A stretch of DNA of 64,000 nt from Debaryomyces hansenii CBS767 (lineage: Eukaryota > Ascomycota > Pichiomycetes > Serinales > Debaryomycetaceae): NCBI RefSeq assembly GCF_000006445.2, contig NC_006044.2, positions 1,054,001 to 1,118,000 of the forward strand, given 5' to 3'. Positions 9,799 to 19,118 of the stretch are shown here, piece by piece. Below the pieces are notes generated by a model. The model saw nothing but the letters and a program-made list of their open reading frames with translations. It had not been told where the DNA came from and searched no databases. The first letter of the stretch is position 1; the number at the start of each line of letters is the position of its first letter. Made by a program: the position numbers and the translations under genes.

Positions 9799-11421
9799 CT
9801 ACGGTCTTCCTCTACCCCGTGGTTTACCTCGAAACGATCTTCCTCTGCCTCTTCCACGGCCTCTTCTACCACGCAATGCAAATCGCTTCCTTCTTTCATT
9901 CTCGTCATCATTCTCTTCATTCATGTATTCATTATTGTATTCGTCATCATATTCATTATTTTCGTCTGCATCGCCGTTTTCTTCATTTTTGGGGTTACTG
10001 ATTATAACCGCTTTCTTAATTCCCGTTTTTGGTGAATATTCAATCGCATTGAATGAATGCCTCGAATCAACTTCTTCAGCTTCATAGTCATCATCAATTT
10101 CTTCGTTTTCATCATATCCATCTTGTAACTTAAAGTTAAAATTAAATCCCTGACTGTTGCAATAGTCCAATTTAAAATTTCCATACTTATTCAATTTGAA
10201 AATCATTATATTATAGTCCAGTTCTGTAGAATTAATGACGTGGTCACACAAATTGAAGTGCCACAAGTTATAGTATGCTGAAAAGTAATAATCATTTATC
10301 TTTTTTAATATTTTTTTACTGGTCCCCGTATCCTCAGGTACGGAATCATCCAATGTCAAGGGTATTATTTTATCTATAGAATCGTTTATTGAAATGGGTA
10401 TTTTATCAAATAAGCTTAATCCCATTTCTATTAGTTTAGTTACGTTTTCCCTTTCAGACTCTTCCGTCTCTTGTAATAATGCACTCAAATCAGGCTTGAT
10501 GGCCAACCAATATTCCCCTAATATCATTCGTAAGCGTGAAAATTTCGATCTATAGTTTTCAATATATCCAGCGCTCCCCCCCATACTGTCGACGAAACTC
10601 ATGCCGTTGCCCATTACCGGGTACCTAAAATGTAAACCTTGACTAATTGTAAAATCTGCATTTGTTAAAATTGCCAAGTGTTCTAGTAATGGAGTCTTGA
10701 TGACTGGAGCATGGGACATAAATATGTTAATCGTCTTCTTATTTCCAGTATTCATAAAGTTTATATACAATTCAGCAATTTGGAGTAAAGTTATCCATAG
10801 GTCCCCAATTTTGCCTGATATAGAATTATAATGAAAATTACCATTATCGAATAAACTATGTATCTTTAAATTACCACCAAGTCCGTATAGTTTAATACCA
10901 GGCTGAGATTCTAATGGACTCGGGATTTCATAACACTTTGTATGGTCTATCAAATGTAAATTGGGGATTTGTATTTCTCCTGATTGAAATTTATCTATTA
11001 TTTGTGGATCATCTAACGGCCCAAATATAGTATACACTGGACATGGAAGTTTAAACTGACCATTTATATATAAGTCTAGTTGTGATATACCTTTCTTCGA
11101 ATCTTTAAGCTTCTGTTTGAAGATATTAATTTCATCCAATGGATTAGCATTCTTCGTTTGAACAGTGGATAAGTCATTCAAGTCATGGACTGTAGATTTA
11201 TCTAATACTTCCAGGAATGCTACTATTTGCTTCAAATACTGTACATCATGATACAGGTCTATAGTGTCGTGATTCCAAAATCCAAAGTTGCCCGTATGGA
11301 TTATAAAGTCAATAGGATTTTGCTTTCTTATTTCATTGTCGTACAAGTCTTGCAAGGCAAGTATATTACCCTGTATATCAGAAACACTCAAGAACCTAAG
11401 GGAATCCTTGGTGCTATTCAT
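9799..11421 (-). CDS. Metallophosphoesterase-like protein with RG-rich tail
   Basis: A 540-residue protein. The N-terminal 280 residues follow the order of the calcineurin-like phosphoesterase fold: LRFLSVSDIQGN (10-19), DFIIHTGNFGFWN (38-50), PVYTIFGPLDD (128-138), FMSHAPV (234-240) and GLHFRYP (262-268). Most usual metal ligands are changed: DxH is DxQ (D15, Q17), GDxxD starts GN, GNHD is GPLD and GHxH is GLHF; only the SHAP His (237) is standard. It resembles a conserved fungal family of uncharacterised proteins (I think DUF2433, not verified). The C-terminus is acidic (about 445-515) and then an Arg/Gly run rich in RGR, a typical RNA-binding, methylated tail. It shares a 169-bp divergent promoter with AVO2. 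Function is unknown; a role in RNA binding or translation is only an inference. Confidence 0.6.
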   Translation of the reverse strand: MNSTKDSLRFLSVSDIQGNILALQDLYDNEIRKQNPIDFIIHTGNFGFWNHDTIDLYHDVQYLKQIVAFLEVLDKSTVHDLNDLSTVQTKNANPLDEINIFKQKLKDSKKGISQLDLYINGQFKLPCPVYTIFGPLDDPQIIDKFQSGEIQIPNLHLIDHTKCYEIPSPLESQPGIKLYGLGGNLKIHSLFDNGNFHYNSISGKIGDLWITLLQIAELYINFMNTGNKKTINIFMSHAPVIKTPLLEHLAILTNADFTISQGLHFRYPVMGNGMSFVDSMGGSAGYIENYRSKFSRLRMILGEYWLAIKPDLSALLQETEESERENVTKLIEMGLSLFDKIPISINDSIDKIIPLTLDDSVPEDTGTSKKILKKINDYYFSAYYNLWHFNLCDHVINSTELDYNIMIFKLNKYGNFKLDYCNSQGFNFNFKLQDGYDENEEIDDDYEAEEVDSRHSFNAIEYSPKTGIKKAVIISNPKNEENGDADENNEYDDEYNNEYMNEENDDENERRKRFALRGRRGRGRGRGRSFRGKPRGRGRP

Positions 11422-11590
11422 TGATCGTTACCTTATCTTTGATTTTAACTAGCCTCGGGTAATAGTCCTATTGTATAGTAGATTATTTTAAACCTCTATT
11501 CAAAATTTCGATCGCGATTTCGAATACTCCGAATCAGATAACAAGGCCAATAGAAGCTTATAGATTGCCACATAAATTAAGAGGTATGAA

Positions 11591-13303
11591 ATGCTTGAAC
11601 CGCTGGAAAGACTTCGGAATGCTATAAAGCTGGGTAATTTGCCGATAACAAAAAGGCTATTGCATAGGTTTCCCGAGTTATGGTTGAATAGAGATTCTGA
11701 AAATAAAGGATGGAGTAATTTACATTATGCTTCATACCATGGCAATTATTTGATTTGCTTCCATTTAGTGTCTTTCATTAATAAGAATTTGGGGAATATA
11801 CAGAAACATTATTCCAAGATAGACTTACTCACGTTTAATGAATTAACTATAATCCATTTACCATTGATTCACCATCATTCACAGACATTGCATTATTTAT
11901 TACAAGAGTTTCCAGGAGAACTATGGTTAAATCACCCTGGTGGAGATTTGAAGCAAACACCGTTGCATTATGCTTGCATTTATGGATTCAAAGAGGGTAT
12001 TAAACTATTATTAGAGTTTGGGGCTGCGTGGGATGCAACAGATTTAAATGGTAATACTTGTTTGCATTTATGCTTTCAATACGGAAATTTCGATTGCATA
12101 CAAGATTTATTGAAATTTGTGCTAGTATGTTGTAAAGATAGAGATGAAGGATTAGAAGTTATTGAAAAATTCGAGTCAATCAGAAACGAAAAAGGATGGC
12201 TTGCCATTGACTACGCATTCTCGTTTGAATTGATTAAACAATATCGTTTTTTGAAACAAGAGCTATTCGTACTCAATCAGGAGTTAAGCGGATCGATGCA
12301 ATCAAATTCAGAGTTCACAAGGTCCAGTTCGTCGTTCAACTTAAGTAAAGAACCATCGCAAACTTCATTACAAGAAAATAAAGTCCTCTCTAGTCCAATA
12401 ATTCCAATGTCACAATCCCAATCCCAATCACAACCACAAGCTCAACAAGATCAACAGCAAAATAATAAAGATGTAAATGACAATCCACAGACATCAAAAA
12501 CGGTATCAATCAAGAATAGAGCCCATTCACAGTCATTACCTAACGCAGATCCTGTCATAGATATTCAGACAAATAGGAATAAATCGATAAGTACAAGGAG
12601 AAGGTCAAATACTCTATACAACTATAGACCACCAAATCCGATAAATGCTAGCTCCCCACGAAATTCAACAGGTGGACCACATACTCCGATAACCACCCAG
12701 ACAGCGATAAATAATACACCATCATTAAAATCGGTTACTATATCCCCTCTGGTAAGGAGTAATGGTAATGAGAATTCTTCATCTCCCCAGTCTGTTATAT
12801 CCATTTCGTCGGCCATCAATGCATCTCCTAGTCACTCTGCCATTCGCAGGAAAAGCATGAACAATATGGCAATAATCCCACTATCTTACCAAAACAATGA
12901 CGATCGTGATCAAAGGCGACCATCTTATTCTGAGTCAATCGACGCAAGGACCACTGTAATGGATAGAACTCCTAATAAATCAGATTCAACACCTTCTCCT
13001 TCAAAACAATTACCAGATATAGTGAGATTACCTAGAAGATCATCATCGACTATGTCTATAGGTGCAAAGCTTGCGACTGATGATTATAGTACAAGCAACC
13101 CAGACCAAGAGGATGCGAATATTTCAGCACCAACGATTACAAATGAAGCTATACCGATGTTAAGGAAAGCAAAATCATCAACAACAGATTTGAACTCGAC
13201 TCTTTCAAGACAAAAGTCTACTATCTTGCCAAGTCCTGAGGTTGAAAGCGATAATTTGAAACGATCAAATATTAGTAGTATTAGCTTTAGCCGAGTTAGA
13301 TAG
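11591..13303 (+). CDS. AVO2: TORC2 subunit Avo2, ankyrin-repeat protein
   Basis: A 570-residue protein matching Avo2, a non-essential TORC2 subunit at the plasma membrane. The N-terminus (LEPLERLRNAIKLGNLPITK, then WSNLHYASYHGNYLICFHLV) aligns closely with S. cerevisiae Avo2. Ankyrin repeats occupy about residues 5-210: WSNLHYASYHG, LTIIHLPLIH, QTPLHYACIYG and NTCLHLCFQYG. The rest is Ser/Asn/Gln-rich and probably disordered, with a Gln run (about 275-297: SQSQSQSQPQAQQDQQQ) and many R-x-x-S sites, including RRRSNT and RRSSS. It is longer than S. cerevisiae Avo2 because of this tail. An out-of-frame ATG at 11586, 5 bp upstream, opens a short frame overlapping the start. It is divergent from the metallophosphoesterase-like gene. 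Confidence 0.9.
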   Translation: MLEPLERLRNAIKLGNLPITKRLLHRFPELWLNRDSENKGWSNLHYASYHGNYLICFHLVSFINKNLGNIQKHYSKIDLLTFNELTIIHLPLIHHHSQTLHYLLQEFPGELWLNHPGGDLKQTPLHYACIYGFKEGIKLLLEFGAAWDATDLNGNTCLHLCFQYGNFDCIQDLLKFVLVCCKDRDEGLEVIEKFESIRNEKGWLAIDYAFSFELIKQYRFLKQELFVLNQELSGSMQSNSEFTRSSSSFNLSKEPSQTSLQENKVLSSPIIPMSQSQSQSQPQAQQDQQQNNKDVNDNPQTSKTVSIKNRAHSQSLPNADPVIDIQTNRNKSISTRRRSNTLYNYRPPNPINASSPRNSTGGPHTPITTQTAINNTPSLKSVTISPLVRSNGNENSSSPQSVISISSAINASPSHSAIRRKSMNNMAIIPLSYQNNDDRDQRRPSYSESIDARTTVMDRTPNKSDSTPSPSKQLPDIVRLPRRSSSTMSIGAKLATDDYSTSNPDQEDANISAPTITNEAIPMLRKAKSSTTDLNSTLSRQKSTILPSPEVESDNLKRSNISSISFSRVR

Positions 13304-13388
13304 AATATATATTTCGCGTCTAATTCAAAAATTCAATCAGATCTACTATAGTAAATGTATTGGTATTTTTAGACACCTTTTGTGAAGA

Positions 13389-16300
13389 ATGGCACCAGAG
13401 ACGAAGGGTCAACGTTCAATCAGTCACTTCTTTAAAAGTCAAAGCTCAAGTCAAAAGCTTAACAAGGATGATACCGAATATTCTGGTAATATAATCGACT
13501 TAACTAATGGCGATGAGAAAGTTTCATCTAGGTTGGCAAACTTCGAACATAAACCAAACAAAAGTAGCAAATCACCCAATGAATTAGATACAAGCAAGAG
13601 AAAGAGCTCCAAAGATAACGAGCATGTTGATGGAGATCCAGAACCAGTTAAAAAGAAACCAAGAACTAGTCAGTCGCTTTCTAGATCTAAGTCAAAACCA
13701 CAATCAGTTGGATCAAATAGTAAGAAATTGACTCCATTGGAAAAACAATTCGTTGAAATGAAACAATCAAATTTAGACAAGATCCTTGCAATTCAAGTTG
13801 GGTATAAATTTAAGTTCTTTGGAGAAGATGCGGTGATAGCTTCGAAGATTCTAAGCATCATGCTAATCCCAGGAAATATCAAGTTGGACGAATATCAACA
13901 CGATAGATTTGCTTATTGCTCTATACCCGACAATAGACTACACATACATTTAAAGAGGTTGTTAAACCAAGGATTAAAGGTAGGTGTTGCAAAGCAAACA
14001 GAAACCGCAGCCATTAAATCGATAGATAGCACTAATAAGAGTGGCTTATTTGAAAGAGAAATCACCGGGGTTTATACTAAGGCTACGTATATGGGTGATG
14101 AGTTGTTGACGGGGGATCCTAACATTAATCGAACGAGCATCACAGATGATGAAATGGGTGATTATATATTTTGCATTGACGAGCTGCATTCAAAAGACAT
14201 TGGAATGATTGCAATCCAACCAATTACGGGGGATATAATTTATGATACATTTAATGATAATGTTACAAGGGATGAACTAGAAACGAGACTAGTATACTTA
14301 AACCCCAGTGAGATACTCGTTATTAACAATAGCACCGAAATCTCTAAAGAAACGATAAAGATGATTAACATAGTGAATAATAAAGTCAACATTATTCATA
14401 GACCAAGAAGACAGCAAACTGACTATACCAATGAGATTTATAATTTTTTTAATACAATCGACGAGGGTAAATATAAAGACCTTGGAGAACATTATTTGTT
14501 AAAATTTCCAAATAATATCCAATCGTGTATGATTGAACTCATAAAATACTTAGAGGAATTTAAATTAAGTAACATATTTACAATAATTAGCAATGTCAGC
14601 TGCTTTTCAAATTCTAAAACTTGCTTGGTATTACCAAGTAGTACAGTACAGGCATTGGAAATATTTCAAAACATGACGGATCCAAATTCAAATAAGGGTT
14701 CATTAATTTGGTTACTAAACCACACGCGTACAAGAATGGGTAATAGATTACTAGTGAAATGGATATCTAAACCATTAATAGATAAGGCGCAAATAGAAGA
14801 AAGGCTACAAGGGATAGAAGATTTAACCTTCAAATTCAACCACTTTATAGATTCCTTGAAAAACCAACTAGATAAGATTGGTAAGGCAAGTATTGATTTA
14901 GAAAAAAACTTAATTAAAGTTCATTATTCATCTACTTATCAACTTGATAAGATTAGCAGGAAGGAGGTCTATTTATTACTAAAATGCTTTGACGATATTT
15001 TATCAATGATTAAACAGTTTGGAAAACCAACAAATAATATCTTGGAATCCATCCATTCTCCTTTATTATTAAGAATATTCGATGAATTGATGCAACTTGC
15101 GAAAGAGGATACAGTGAGATGTTTGCTTGATATGATTTCAGCAGATGCCTTGGACGATTCGAATTTAAATGACCAAAAAATAAAGTTTTTCAATTTAAAT
15201 TATTTTAAGGACCAACAGATAATCAGTCAGTTGAGTGAAATACTGAATGTTGAGTCGTTATTAAATGATGAGTTAATTGAAATTCGAAAAATGTTGAAGC
15301 GACCTCAACTAAATTATATTACAAGCTCCAAAGAGACATATTTGGTTGAAGTTAGAAATGGAAAAATGGTTGACTCTTTACCGAAAGATTGGATTAAAAT
15401 AAATGGAACTAAGACAGTATCAAGATTTAGATCACCGGAAATCACCAGATTACACAAGCAGTTGCAATACCATAATGACATGTTAATCAGAAATTGTGAT
15501 AAAGCATTTAATGCCTACTTATTTAAGATAGATAATAACTACGAGTTTTTTAGTAAGATTATCAGAAACCTATCAACCTTTGATTGTTTGTTATCATTGA
15601 GCGCCGTGAGCTCGATCAATTCCAATTATGCTAGGCCAAAAATAGTTGAGGACAAGCAAATTATCCAAATGAAGAACAGTCGTAACCCAATAATTGAAAA
15701 TTTATCTGTTAATTACTCAAATTACATATCAAATGATATCAATATATCATACGACGAAGACAGGGTTTTGATTATAACTGGCCCAAATATGGGAGGTAAA
15801 TCTACGTATGTTAAACAGGTTGCATTATTAGTGATTATGGCCCAAATCGGTAGTTACATACCTTGCGACGAAGCCACCGTAGGTATCTTTGATTCAATAT
15901 TTATTAGAATGGGTGCTAGAGATAATATTCTACAAAACCAATCAACTTTTATGATTGAGATGTTAGAATGTAGTCATATACTTAAAAATATGACTTCGAA
16001 TTCACTAATAATACTCGATGAAATAGGAAGGGGTACCGGTACGAACGATGGGATTGCAATTGCATACTCTATATTGAACTACTTAATTGAAGAACCGAGA
16101 AAACCTTTAACTCTATTCATTACCCATTTCCCATCTTTGCATGTTTTGGAGGATAAATTTAAAGGTATTGCTACTAACTACCATATGGGATTCCACGAAG
16201 TCTCAAAATCCAATCAAGAATTCCCGGAGGTTGTATTTTTATACAACTTAGTTCGAGGTGTAGTTGGGAATCTGTACGGTCTTAATGTTGCTAAGCTCGC

Positions 16301-16475
16301 TGGTATACCTAATTCAATTATCAATAATGCATATACTAAGTCAACCGAAATAAGAGATGCAATCGAATCAGATTGGCCCAAGAAACTTATCAAAATGATC
16401 AAACTGTTAAGAGAGCAAAATGATGCTAGGGTTGAGTTATTAGAAATAGAACAACTATGTAATAATATAGACTAA
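13389..16475 (+). CDS. MSH3: DNA mismatch repair protein Msh3
   Basis: A 1028-residue MutS homologue, the Msh3 partner of Msh2 in MutS-beta, which recognises insertion/deletion loops. The N-terminus has a PCNA-binding PIP box, QRSISHFF (residues 8-15), then a basic disordered linker with a likely NLS (KKKPR). The mismatch-binding domain starts near 115 (PLEKQFVEMKQSNLDKILAIQ), followed by connector, lever and clamp. The ATPase domain has Walker A GPNMGGKST (about 798-806), the STFMIEM loop, Walker B LIILDEIGRGT (D877, E878) and ITHFP. Length is normal for yeast Msh3. It begins 85 bp after AVO2 on the same strand and ends 46 bp before the convergent CLD1-like gene. Confidence 0.95.
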   Translation: MAPETKGQRSISHFFKSQSSSQKLNKDDTEYSGNIIDLTNGDEKVSSRLANFEHKPNKSSKSPNELDTSKRKSSKDNEHVDGDPEPVKKKPRTSQSLSRSKSKPQSVGSNSKKLTPLEKQFVEMKQSNLDKILAIQVGYKFKFFGEDAVIASKILSIMLIPGNIKLDEYQHDRFAYCSIPDNRLHIHLKRLLNQGLKVGVAKQTETAAIKSIDSTNKSGLFEREITGVYTKATYMGDELLTGDPNINRTSITDDEMGDYIFCIDELHSKDIGMIAIQPITGDIIYDTFNDNVTRDELETRLVYLNPSEILVINNSTEISKETIKMINIVNNKVNIIHRPRRQQTDYTNEIYNFFNTIDEGKYKDLGEHYLLKFPNNIQSCMIELIKYLEEFKLSNIFTIISNVSCFSNSKTCLVLPSSTVQALEIFQNMTDPNSNKGSLIWLLNHTRTRMGNRLLVKWISKPLIDKAQIEERLQGIEDLTFKFNHFIDSLKNQLDKIGKASIDLEKNLIKVHYSSTYQLDKISRKEVYLLLKCFDDILSMIKQFGKPTNNILESIHSPLLLRIFDELMQLAKEDTVRCLLDMISADALDDSNLNDQKIKFFNLNYFKDQQIISQLSEILNVESLLNDELIEIRKMLKRPQLNYITSSKETYLVEVRNGKMVDSLPKDWIKINGTKTVSRFRSPEITRLHKQLQYHNDMLIRNCDKAFNAYLFKIDNNYEFFSKIIRNLSTFDCLLSLSAVSSINSNYARPKIVEDKQIIQMKNSRNPIIENLSVNYSNYISNDINISYDEDRVLIITGPNMGGKSTYVKQVALLVIMAQIGSYIPCDEATVGIFDSIFIRMGARDNILQNQSTFMIEMLECSHILKNMTSNSLIILDEIGRGTGTNDGIAIAYSILNYLIEEPRKPLTLFITHFPSLHVLEDKFKGIATNYHMGFHEVSKSNQEFPEVVFLYNLVRGVVGNLYGLNVAKLAGIPNSIINNAYTKSTEIRDAIESDWPKKLIKMIKLLREQNDARVELLEIEQLCNNID

Positions 16476-16521
16476 AATACACGATGATAATGATTAATGT
16501 ATATGACAGAAGTAAATGATC

Positions 16522-17925
16522 CTATATTAAATTGAAAAATTCTAAACAAGACTTGTTAAATTCTTCAGGATTGTCTAAATAAATATGATGGCCGGCATCC
16601 TTGATGATTTGAAATGAACTCAAAGAATTAATCTTAGATAATTGCTCGAAAATGTGATATCCTCCTTTGAAATTCATCCAATCTTTATCACCGTAGAGCC
16701 ACAAGGTCCTAATTTCCGAATCATGTAGGTATTTGACGAATCCTCTATCACATAGTGGTAGTTTGGCCAATATTTCATGATTGATCAACTTGGTAATTGC
16801 TAGCTCTCCAGATCCCTGGAACTGGTTGAAAATGGAATATGAATAATTGTGGAGCTTGAGAATTAAATCAACATTAACTTCATTTTCACCGTCATTAACT
16901 CTTAAATTCCTGAACCGTTGAAATGACCAATAGGATAATAACTTCGAATAAAATGGTCCTAAAATCTGTAACATTTGAAATGGGGACTTATTCCACTCCC
17001 ATAGTTTTTGCAATAAAATGTGTTTTGGAAACTTTGGTTTGCCTAGCTTTTCCCACAACTCTTTGAACTCTTCGTCGTGGACTATAATTTCGTCCTCTGT
17101 CTGTACAGTAACCAAATCCTTTAAAGGATCACTACTGTCATGGAAATCCAGCTTATTATTTATCAAACTGATGTAATTTGATTCCGTTCCCATTGGACTT
17201 ACTATGATGAACTCGGTAATAATCTTGGAGTCATCTTCTCGCAGGTCACAGTATTGGTTGTTGTACTTCATTAAATAACAACTAGACAAATAACCACCCA
17301 TAGAATGTCCTATCAATTTAAAATGCCTCAAGTTTCGGTGGATTCTCCACTCTTCGATCTTATTGATAAACCAATCTTCTATGTTCAAAATCTGTTCGAT
17401 CTCCTCGCTTTTTGTAGAAGGCTTAACTAAGAATTCGGTAGGAAATTTAGGCCGAGACGAGTTCCCAAACCCTGGTAGATCTATAACATGCAACCGTACC
17501 CCTGGTTTTGCCTTAACGATCTGCTCGAAATTCTTCACGAAATATCCCAAAGCTGCCATATATCCATGAATTAACACAATATCAACTACTTCGTTGGGGG
17601 AGACTGCTTTCACCCTATTTTCCAAATAAAATTCATGGATCGTCACCCCCCCTCCAATATCAACATCTACAAATTCTCCTGTAATTTGAGCGTCCTCCGG
17701 AATACCATTTTCGCTATTTGGGGGATGAAGGTAGATATCGTCTGATAGAATAGCCTTGAACAATTCATACTCAATTAACCGATTCCTCAATTTGGCTTGT
17801 TCGATTCCTTCACTTCGATTTTCGTCTGGTAAACTGTCACTGCCACTTTTCAAGTATTTTGGAAACGACCACCAATCGGTTAGGGATTTAGTTAACGAGA
17901 TTGATGATGGTCTTCTTTCACCCAT
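16522..17925 (-). CDS. CLD1: Alpha/beta hydrolase, Cld1/Ict1/Ecm18 family
   Basis: A 467-residue alpha/beta hydrolase of the CGI-58/ABHD4-5 group. Yeast members are Cld1 (mitochondrial cardiolipin deacylase), Ict1 (lysophosphatidic acid acyltransferase) and Ecm18. Motifs: DIVLIHGYMAALGYF (oxyanion region), DLPGFGNSSRP, nucleophile elbow GHSMGG (about 207) and the HX4D box HHIYLD followed by NPEEFN (about 446-455), typical of the acyltransferase-related subgroup. The N-terminus SLTKSLTDWWSFPKYL is family-like and could be part of a mitochondrial targeting region. The minus-strand ATG at 17925 has a purine-rich context. CACGTG lies 166 bp upstream (18091-18096). Assignment among the three paralogues is uncertain. 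Confidence 0.8.
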   Translation of the reverse strand: MGERRPSSISLTKSLTDWWSFPKYLKSGSDSLPDENRSEGIEQAKLRNRLIEYELFKAILSDDIYLHPPNSENGIPEDAQITGEFVDVDIGGGVTIHEFYLENRVKAVSPNEVVDIVLIHGYMAALGYFVKNFEQIVKAKPGVRLHVIDLPGFGNSSRPKFPTEFLVKPSTKSEEIEQILNIEDWFINKIEEWRIHRNLRHFKLIGHSMGGYLSSCYLMKYNNQYCDLREDDSKIITEFIIVSPMGTESNYISLINNKLDFHDSSDPLKDLVTVQTEDEIIVHDEEFKELWEKLGKPKFPKHILLQKLWEWNKSPFQMLQILGPFYSKLLSYWSFQRFRNLRVNDGENEVNVDLILKLHNYSYSIFNQFQGSGELAITKLINHEILAKLPLCDRGFVKYLHDSEIRTLWLYGDKDWMNFKGGYHIFEQLSKINSLSSFQIIKDAGHHIYLDNPEEFNKSCLEFFNLI

Positions 17926-18485
17926 ACTTTTACAATAATGCTATTTTCTCTCTTATCCACACAAATTTTCTACGGTCGGTGTGTATTGATTAACACGACC
18001 CACAGCTCACCGAATAGTCAAACCTTTTGACCAATTCGAAATTTCATATGTTATCAACGTAAAAATCCATATGATAAGAGATACAATAGCCACGTGAAAA
18101 TTGAACGCAGACATAATTAAGCGAGGATGTAAATAATAAGCAGATATATTAGACTAAATAAAGATATAACTAGCCCTTTCTACATATTGAAAGGGTCTGG
18201 ATTGTATAGAATTAGGTGACCGTGTCTAATGTAAAAAAAGCGAACTATAAATGGTACCAAAACGGTTCAAAAGAAATAGAATTTAATCTCTAGATAAGAA
18301 TGCAATGCATGTGCGAACAGTTACAGTAATCGAGTACCACACCGAACACATAGCAGCCAGAAGCCAGGCAAATAGGATGTAACCCTTGTATGTAGAAATT
18401 ATTCGTATGCATGGGAAATTATGGGGCCGTAAGCCATTACGTTTGGCCCGAATCATAGTAATTACTGCGAACGGACCAAGGCCAC
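17926..18485. other. Intergenic: promoter of CLD1-like gene, 3' flank of SNA4-like gene
   Basis: A CACGTG palindrome (Cbf1/bHLH core) is at 18091-18096. No open frame with recognisable features and no tRNA signature was seen. Confidence 0.4.
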
Positions 18486-18932
18486 CTATTTGCCGATTTC
18501 AGAATACGCAGGTGGAGATGTTTCGTTTCTATCATTTCTATCACTGGTAGAGCCATACGTAGGATTAGCAATAGGTAACGGCTCGTTATCGACCGGTTCT
18601 CTATGGTGATGATGGTGGTGATGGTGGTGGTGGAGTGGATTTCTGGAATCCCTCGATGTCCGAGAGGTTCCTCCACCATACTGATTTTCAAGATCTGGCC
18701 GCGTTTGATACACATAGTACACTTTGGATTCGTGGCTTATAGCATAAGGAGGGTATTTTGCGATAATATACCATGAATGAATCAATCCCGGGAAATATCC
18801 CAACATACACAATAGGATGTTAATTAGTGAATCGCAGGTACAAAGGCCTCTTCTAATCCACACCGGTAACGGTGGAAAGAACACGGATACCACTATGAGG
18901 CAGATATCAGATAAACATTCACAACAACACAT
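18486..18932 (-). CDS. SNA4: Sna4-like PMP3-family membrane protein with PY motif
   Basis: A 148-residue protein of the UPF0057/PMP3 family. MCCCECLSD and the two hydrophobic helices (about 10-30 and 36-58), with [12 protein letters not shown] between and [18 protein letters not shown] after, align best with S. cerevisiae Sna4 and Sna2. The hydrophilic tail contains ten consecutive His (about 97-106) and ends [10 protein letters not shown], a PPxY motif at 140-143. In Sna3 and Sna4 such motifs recruit the ubiquitin ligase Rsp5 for vacuolar sorting through multivesicular bodies. The His run is encoded by mixed CAC/CAT codons, so it is not a simple recent expansion. It is divergent from UBX4 with a 186-bp gap. 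Confidence 0.82.
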   Translation of the reverse strand: MCCCECLSDICLIVVSVFFPPLPVWIRRGLCTCDSLINILLCMLGYFPGLIHSWYIIAKYPPYAISHESKVYYVYQTRPDLENQYGGGTSRTSRDSRNPLHHHHHHHHHHREPVDNEPLPIANPTYGSTSDRNDRNETSPPAYSEIGK

Positions 18933-19118
18933 GTTATTTGACTATAAAGAGTACCATGTATACATAGAAACCTCTTTGCACTTTTCTGTTAGAGGAATGA
19001 CTGGGTCATTTTACAGGTTACAATTTATGAGAACAATTTGCAGATTACGGTTTGATAGAGCATTTGCCATTATATACTACTTCTATTAGTAGTCCTTCTT
19101 TCTCTATAAACACTAAGA

